In this document: positions 13,010-17,209 of the stretch, piece by piece
Numbering within the stretch: the first letter of the stretch is position 1
How the letters are laid out: every line of letters starts with the position of its first letter
Assembly: GCA_029932035.1 (NCBI GenBank)
Contig: JAOZQV010000022.1
Span: 1-17,209 of the forward strand
Source of the DNA: Deltaproteobacteria bacterium
GTDB taxonomy: Bacteria > Desulfobacterota > DSM-4660 > Desulfatiglandales > Desulfatiglandaceae
Direction of reading: 5' to 3'
DNA length: 17,209 nt
Notes under the pieces: generated by a model
Databases searched by the model: none
What the model was told of the DNA's origin: nothing
Seen by the model: only the letters and a program-made list of their open reading frames with translations
Position numbers and translations under genes: made by a program

Positions 13010-14437
13010 ATGAACATAGTAAGGGATATCATCAAGAAAATCGGTAATACCATTTCAAAATACCGCATGATCAGGCGCGGGGATCGTGTAATCGTTGCCG
13101 TATCAGGAGGGGTTGATTCCGTCTGCCTCTTGGACGTACTCCACAGTCTCAAGGAGGTGCTGGGGATAGAATTGGTAGTAGCCCATTTTGATCACGGGCT
13201 TAGACCGGATGAGGATGCATCTGAGACTGAATTTGTCAAATCCTTGGCAGCGGCTTTTGCTTGCGATTTTGTTACAAAAAGGGCGGATCCTGACCTACAG
13301 TCGGAGACCGCATCATTGGAGGAAAGGGCCAGAGATGTCAGATACCGATTTCTCAAGGACGTTAAGGAGCAATTTTCTGCCCAGAAAATTGCCATAGGTC
13401 ACAACCTCAATGACCAGGCCGAGACTGTCTTTATGAGACTGCTGCGCGGAAGCGGCCCATCAGGGCTCTCGGGCATACCGCCCGTTCGCGATAACCACAT
13501 AATTAGGCCGTTGATCGATGTGACCCGGAGCGAAATTGAATCTTACCTTTCCAACAGGGGACTCAGCCACATAACAGATTCTTCCAATTTTGAAACTAAG
13601 TACTTGAGAAATGAAATCCGTTTGAACCTCCTTCCTCAGCTCGAAAAGTATCAGCCCAAGATCGTTGAAATTCTCGGCCGGACAGCCGGGATTATGAGAG
13701 AAGAAAGCGCATGGTTAGAGGAAAAAGCGGCAAGATGGTTGAAAAAGTGGGCTGCAAAAGGTTCAAATGACGAGATCGTGCTTCCTTTACTCCGGTTCAA
13801 GGGGTTGCCTGAGCCACTAAAAAATCATGTTATCAGACAGGCGCTGAAGAGAAAAGGCGGGGGTCTAAGACGGATAGGCTTGCCAAATATAGATGCGATA
13901 AAGCAAATAGCAACGGGCAGTAGGCCTCAGGCAGAGATCACTCTGCCCAACATGCTTGCGGTTAAGAGAGTGTACGACAGACTGATTTTTTTAAAGTCAA
14001 AACCCGAAACTCCCAAGCGCTTTTGCTGTATTATAGATAAACCTGGAGCGTTTACTCTGGAAACCTTAGGCTGCACAATTCAGATCGAGGAAGTTGAAAG
14101 AGAAGTCCTGCCAGAACTGACAACCTCCGCCTGGGCCACCTGTTTGGACGCAGACTTGATAACCTTCCCCTTGATGCTCAGAAACTTCCGGCCCGGTGAC
14201 AGGTTCGTCCCCTTGGGAATGACAGGCCACAAAAAGCTAAAAAGTTTTTTCATTGACATAAAAATCCCATCCCATGTCAGGGCACGCATACCGATATTGT
14301 TTCAGGGGAATGAACTGATTTGGGTCTGCGGTATCAGGATTGATGATCGCTTTAAGGTAACATCAAGGACCCAGAGGATTTTGAAGATCACATTTGATAC
14401 TCAAGGCAGCACTTTGTATAATGAAGGATTGAAATAG
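13010..14437 (+). CDS. tilS: tRNA(Ile)-lysidine synthetase
   Basis: A 475-residue enzyme that joins lysine to C34 of tRNA-Ile(CAU), using ATP, so that the anticodon reads AUA instead of AUG. The N-terminal PP-loop ATPase motif is VAVSGGVDSVCLLDVL (S32-GGVDS). AHFDHGLRPDEDASE and IAIGHNLNDQAETVFMRLLRGSG are the usual family blocks, and DSSNFETKYLRNEIRLNLLPQLE follows. The C-terminal domain is present: NFRPGDRFVPLGMTGHKKLK, then FFIDIKIPSHVRARIP and WVCGIRIDDRFKV. It is full length. ATG 13010 is preferred over TTG 13004; the ribosome site is weak for both. In many bacteria tilS is followed by ftsH; here it is followed by a repeat element and an unrelated minus-strand gene. Confidence 0.95.
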   Translation: MNIVRDIIKKIGNTISKYRMIRRGDRVIVAVSGGVDSVCLLDVLHSLKEVLGIELVVAHFDHGLRPDEDASETEFVKSLAAAFACDFVTKRADPDLQSETASLEERARDVRYRFLKDVKEQFSAQKIAIGHNLNDQAETVFMRLLRGSGPSGLSGIPPVRDNHIIRPLIDVTRSEIESYLSNRGLSHITDSSNFETKYLRNEIRLNLLPQLEKYQPKIVEILGRTAGIMREESAWLEEKAARWLKKWAAKGSNDEIVLPLLRFKGLPEPLKNHVIRQALKRKGGGLRRIGLPNIDAIKQIATGSRPQAEITLPNMLAVKRVYDRLIFLKSKPETPKRFCCIIDKPGAFTLETLGCTIQIEEVEREVLPELTTSAWATCLDADLITFPLMLRNFRPGDRFVPLGMTGHKKLKSFFIDIKIPSHVRARIPILFQGNELIWVCGIRIDDRFKVTSRTQRILKITFDTQGSTLYNEGLK

Positions 14438-14446
14438 AGATGAACC

Positions 14447-14484
14447 GCCCCCACATCCGGCAGGGATGCCATTGCAGGGGGGGC
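14447..14484 (+). other. GC-rich foldable sequence just after tilS
   Basis: GCCCCC (14447-14452) can pair with GGGGGC (14479-14484), with an inner hairpin CATCC/GGATG (14454-14468). No T run follows, so it is not a standard intrinsic terminator, but it may mark or protect the 3' end of the tilS mRNA. Confidence 0.35.
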
Positions 14485-14504
14485 TTGAGGCGGGTTTCCT
14501 CTAT

Positions 14505-14692
14505 GGTATCCGTTCACGGATTCAGAGATGAGATAGTCCTTTCCTGTTTCATAATCTTACTCAACACGATTATGATTAAGAGTACGGTTAAGATTATGAT
14601 GTACCTGTAAAAAGCCCTTATTAACGGGCAATTGTGAATCATTGCCCCTAATTGGCTTTAGAAGGATTACCCTGAAACTGTGAACGGTTACC
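14505..14692. mobile_element. 188-bp MITE-like element with 21-bp terminal inverted repeats
   Basis: The ends are 14505-14525 (starting GGTATCCGTTCAC) and 14672-14692 (ending GTGAACGGTTACC). They are inverted copies matching at 18 of 21 positions. The inside has no ORF. It contains the short copy of the hexamer array (14549-14600) and a hairpin GGGCAAT/ATTGCCC (14626-14647). Size, ends and lack of coding sequence fit a non-autonomous transposable element. No convincing target duplication is seen; CTCT occurs near both sides. Confidence 0.6.
14549..14600. repeat. Inverted hexamer-array repeat, copy 2 (short form)
   Basis: TC, then ATAATC and TTACTC (14551-14562), the spacer AACAC (14563-14567), then GATTAT, GATTAA, GAGTAC, GGTTAA, GATTAT (14568-14597). 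Compared with the copy at 10150-10220, exactly three hexamers (18 bases) are missing from the left arm, while spacer and right arm align without gaps. Eleven outer bases (14549-14559 and 14589-14599) pair perfectly. Confidence 0.85.
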
Positions 14693-14700
14693 CTCTTTGC

Positions 14701-15459
14701 CTACTTTCCTGGCGGTATCGGTCTCAAGACGCCATTCTTATCCCTCTTGTTGGGATAAGGCTGCTTTGGAAGCGGAGCGCCGGGAAGCTCTGCAATCGAT
14801 TTTCCGTATTTCCAATCGGGTGGACAGACAGCAACATATCTGGCATAGCCGCCTGTCCCGCCCTCAGGTTTTGCAAAGCCGATAAGGATAAGGGCGCCGG
14901 CTTCGGGGACCTTGTCCAGATTTGTCATCCCTTCGGCCTGACAGAAGTTGTTTTTGAGCAGCCAGTTTTCTCCCTCAAGATTCGGCGTGGTATCAGTATC
15001 CAAAGGTTCATGCCCATGAAAAAGGATTTTTCGCTCCAGATGGAGGAGCTTGAGGGCATCCAGTTTGGTCCCTGGAAATGGTTTCTGCGCAAATCGATTT
15101 GTCTCTTTCCACTTTTTGTGCCAGTCAGAACGGATGGCCACCACAGATCCCTCGGGGATTTTACCATACTTGGCTTCCCATGCCTTAATATCCTGGATTG
15201 TTGCATGATATCCTGGATCTTTTTTCACTTTTTCGTGAATATCGATGATCACGAGCGGTCTGATTGAATAGGTGGCAGGAAGGTCACTGATCGTTGCGCC
15301 ATACTCATAGAAGTGGGCAGGCGGATCCAACTGAGTACCGTACTGGTCCGTCACAAGTTCATAAGAGCTGGCAATAAATCCATGCTTCTTGTATTCAAAG
15401 GCCTCCCCTACCTTACAATATCCCTTATATCCCATCTTTGTCACTTGGAAGGATAACAT
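14701..15459 (-). pseudogene. Cyclase-family (kynurenine formamidase-like) hydrolase, probably lacking its N-terminus
   Basis: A 252-residue protein resembling the putative cyclase / KynB family (PF04199), whose members hydrolyse amide, ester or lactone-type bonds using a divalent metal. The signature region is DQYGTQLDPPAHF (38-50). The family pattern is HxGTHxDxPxH; here both motif histidines are glutamine (Q39, Q43), while D45 and H49 remain. A later HGHEPLDTD and a GGTGGYARY fit the family. The opening DL(S/T)HP... strand seen in family members is absent: the protein starts at LSFQVTKMG. The frame is open upstream to 15546, which already overlaps the transposase gene, without giving a plausible start. 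I infer that the insertion sequence cut the 5' end. It could also be a short but intact member using ATG 15459; CCTTCC just inside gives no support for a ribosome site. Confidence 0.6.
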
Positions 15460-15523
15460 ATTGTAATCATTGGTAGCAAGAAATATTATTAGACGTAAAT
15501 TGATAATAGAACTGGTGTGAGGG

Positions 15524-17209
15524 TTATACTGGGGTCTTATAATTTAGCAAATTCTTCAATCCAATTCTTGCCAGTAGTTCCTTTTGTTCCTTTGTCGCAC
15601 GTGTCAGATTGGTGGCTGAATGGTCCATTCTTGCTACTTCGATTCGATCTATCTGACAGCTTGATAGCTGTTCATATAGTCTTTTGTGAGTAACGACATC
15701 GCTGGTTAGTGATCCTGGATTTTCATGAAGCCGAAGCGTTAAGGTGCGATCCATCAAATAGGAAAGGACACATGCCGTATAATGACCTTTTACATGCGCT
15801 ATTGTCCATACATAGACAGGTGCTACTTGAATAAAGGATTTGATATCTCTAAAACCTTCTTCAATAATTGTTTTCTCCCGATACGGACCAATGATTTCCT
15901 CTGCTGATTTTTCGAACCTATCGTGTACTTTTTCCGTATGATTGGTTACTGCTAACCAAAACCCATCTAGCTTGCCTGCTAAATGCATCTTTGCATCATC
16001 AACATATGTTGCTGCCTGAAATGTTTTTACTGTGCGCTTTTTGCCACTTGAATAAACAGTCAACCTTTTTGCTCGAAGTCTTACATTAACAAACTGGCTC
16101 AATTTTAGTTTTGTCAGCTTTTGATTAAATTTTTTCAGCGTAGGTACTTTGTCTCTTGATTTTTTTGCTGCAAGTAATTCAGCATTCAATGTTTTTGAAA
16201 AGGTGCGAAAATTTTCAATCGCTTGCAGTCGAGCCCTTTGTTGGTCTTTAAATAGTTGCGGGTTAAAGCACAGAATATAACGACGCTTATCCTCAACCTT
16301 TATCTCCCTGTAATACGTCCGGTTATCTATTTCGGTAAAATCTGGAAGCTGTCCAGCCTGCTCTTCAACCTTATCTGATTCTAAGTGCTCAAATTCTGTA
16401 AAATCAATCCCGCAAATATTCTCCATTTGATTTCGATCCATCGCTGTAATGTACTTGATACGATCTCCTTCCAATCGTGTAAGATTGTCATCAGAAACCA
16501 TCCCTCGATCAAAAACCAACGTCATTTCCATATTTGCGAATCGCTCTTTACAGCAATCCAAAAGCCAGATAATCGTATTTGAATCGGTGGTACATCCAGG
16601 CAATACCTCCCAGTAAAAGGGCAATCCATCTCGATTCACCACCAGGGCCAGTACAACATGGTTTTTATAACCCTCTTTACAATGTCCCCAGTTCATTAAC
16701 ATGCATTTTGAGCCACTGAAGGTTGTACTTGAAAGATCATAAAAAACGGAACTTAAAGAATCTGGATTAACCCGCTTTATCTTTTGATAAACATGCTTAC
16801 AAAGAGACTCCTTTTGTTGTTCAATCTCATTTAATTCACGAAAAATTCTTGATGAGTTTATTTGATCTGTATTCATATTAAGCAACCACGGTAATGCGGT
16901 TGCTTTAAACCATTCAGGTGTTTTGGATTTTGCCATTGGATCAATACATCGGTTAATGCTAAGAATACGTGCAATGGTTGATGTATCTACATATTTTTTT
17001 TCGTTGGGGTTAAAAACTTCGTCCAGGTTCCAATAATCCCATGTGGCATTGACTACGGCAACATCAAGGTAAGCGTAATGATCAGTAACGACAAGATCAT
17101 CAAAGGAGGTAACAACAGTATCCGGTTTTTTGATTCCCTTCAAAAGATAGCGCCACCTGAGAACCTCTTCTTCTCCTAATTTTCCAAGTTTTAGTACAAT
17201 TTCTTTTCG
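15524..17209 (-). CDS. IS1634/IS4-family DDE transposase, 5' end outside window
   Basis: The frame is open to the window edge, so the TTG at 17143 is not the start. The codons beyond it encode LKLGKLGEEEVLRW, which looks like the normal family N-terminus. Counting from that TTG, the DDE residues are likely D136 (FYDLSSTTFSG), D212 (VFDRGMVSDDN) and E428 or E429 in YREKTIIEEGFRDIK, the Y-R-E signature of IS4-type enzymes. KNHVVLALVVNRDGLPFYWEVLPGCTTDSNT is typical of the IS1634 group. The enzyme cuts and moves its own element. At least 561 codons are visible, with no stop or frameshift, so it may be active. Its codons are visibly more AT-rich than those of neighbouring genes, in line with recent arrival. 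The terminal repeat cannot be set because the other end is missing. Confidence 0.9.
   Translation of the reverse strand, partial: RKEIVLKLGKLGEEEVLRWRYLLKGIKKPDTVVTSFDDLVVTDHYAYLDVAVVNATWDYWNLDEVFNPNEKKYVDTSTIARILSINRCIDPMAKSKTPEWFKATALPWLLNMNTDQINSSRIFRELNEIEQQKESLCKHVYQKIKRVNPDSLSSVFYDLSSTTFSGSKCMLMNWGHCKEGYKNHVVLALVVNRDGLPFYWEVLPGCTTDSNTIIWLLDCCKERFANMEMTLVFDRGMVSDDNLTRLEGDRIKYITAMDRNQMENICGIDFTEFEHLESDKVEEQAGQLPDFTEIDNRTYYREIKVEDKRRYILCFNPQLFKDQQRARLQAIENFRTFSKTLNAELLAAKKSRDKVPTLKKFNQKLTKLKLSQFVNVRLRAKRLTVYSSGKKRTVKTFQAATYVDDAKMHLAGKLDGFWLAVTNHTEKVHDRFEKSAEEIIGPYREKTIIEEGFRDIKSFIQVAPVYVWTIAHVKGHYTACVLSYLMDRTLTLRLHENPGSLTSDVVTHKRLYEQLSSCQIDRIEVARMDHSATNLTRATKEQKELLARIGLKNLLNYKTPV

Overview
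The window looks like chromosomal DNA of a strictly anaerobic bacterium, probably of the deltaproteobacterial / Desulfobacterota kind. This is an inference from a one-chain pyruvate:ferredoxin oxidoreductase, an orphan PflX-type radical SAM protein, mid-range GC, and an abundance of small palindromic repeats between genes. No rRNA, tRNA or CRISPR array is visible. I see no clear new multi-gene system; the most unusual material is a damaged DNA polymerase I-like gene and several repeat elements.

Layout. 1-1544 (+): the C-terminal part of a DNA polymerase I-like gene. It holds the tail of the 5'-nuclease domain, a 3'-5' exonuclease domain, then a frame break, a sharply shortened polymerase remnant, an in-frame TGA, and a further open stretch ending in a motif C-like LHDE. 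1554-3017 (+): a SEC-C zinc-motif protein directly behind it. 3156-4130 (+): PflX-like radical SAM protein. 4212-4688 (+): small membrane methyltransferase of the isoprenylcysteine/phospholipid type. 4830-5945 (+): exported amidohydrolase. A strong bidirectional terminator (5950-5976) separates it from the convergent 3.5-kb pyruvate:ferredoxin oxidoreductase gene (5983-9507, -). Divergent from that is a NUDIX hydrolase (9677-10123, +).

The gap 10124-10343 carries two repeat elements: an inverted array of hexamers and a double-hairpin REP-like element. Then follows a minus-strand cassette read from right to left: a GT2 glycosyltransferase (11954-12670), a DUF2304 membrane protein (11543-11953) and a GT4 glycosyltransferase (10344-11510). 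This is probably part of surface polysaccharide or glycolipid synthesis. tilS (13010-14437, +) makes the lysidine of tRNA-Ile(CAU). Behind it lies a 188-bp element with 21-bp terminal inverted repeats that contains a second, shorter copy of the hexamer array. The last two genes, both on the minus strand, are a cyclase-family hydrolase (14701-15459) that seems to lack its N-terminus and an IS1634/IS4-type transposase (15524 to the window edge). The insertion sequence lies against the 5' side of the cyclase and may have cut it.

Functionally the window is a patchwork: central anaerobic carbon metabolism, tRNA modification and polysaccharide synthesis next to orphan enzymes and mobile or repetitive DNA.
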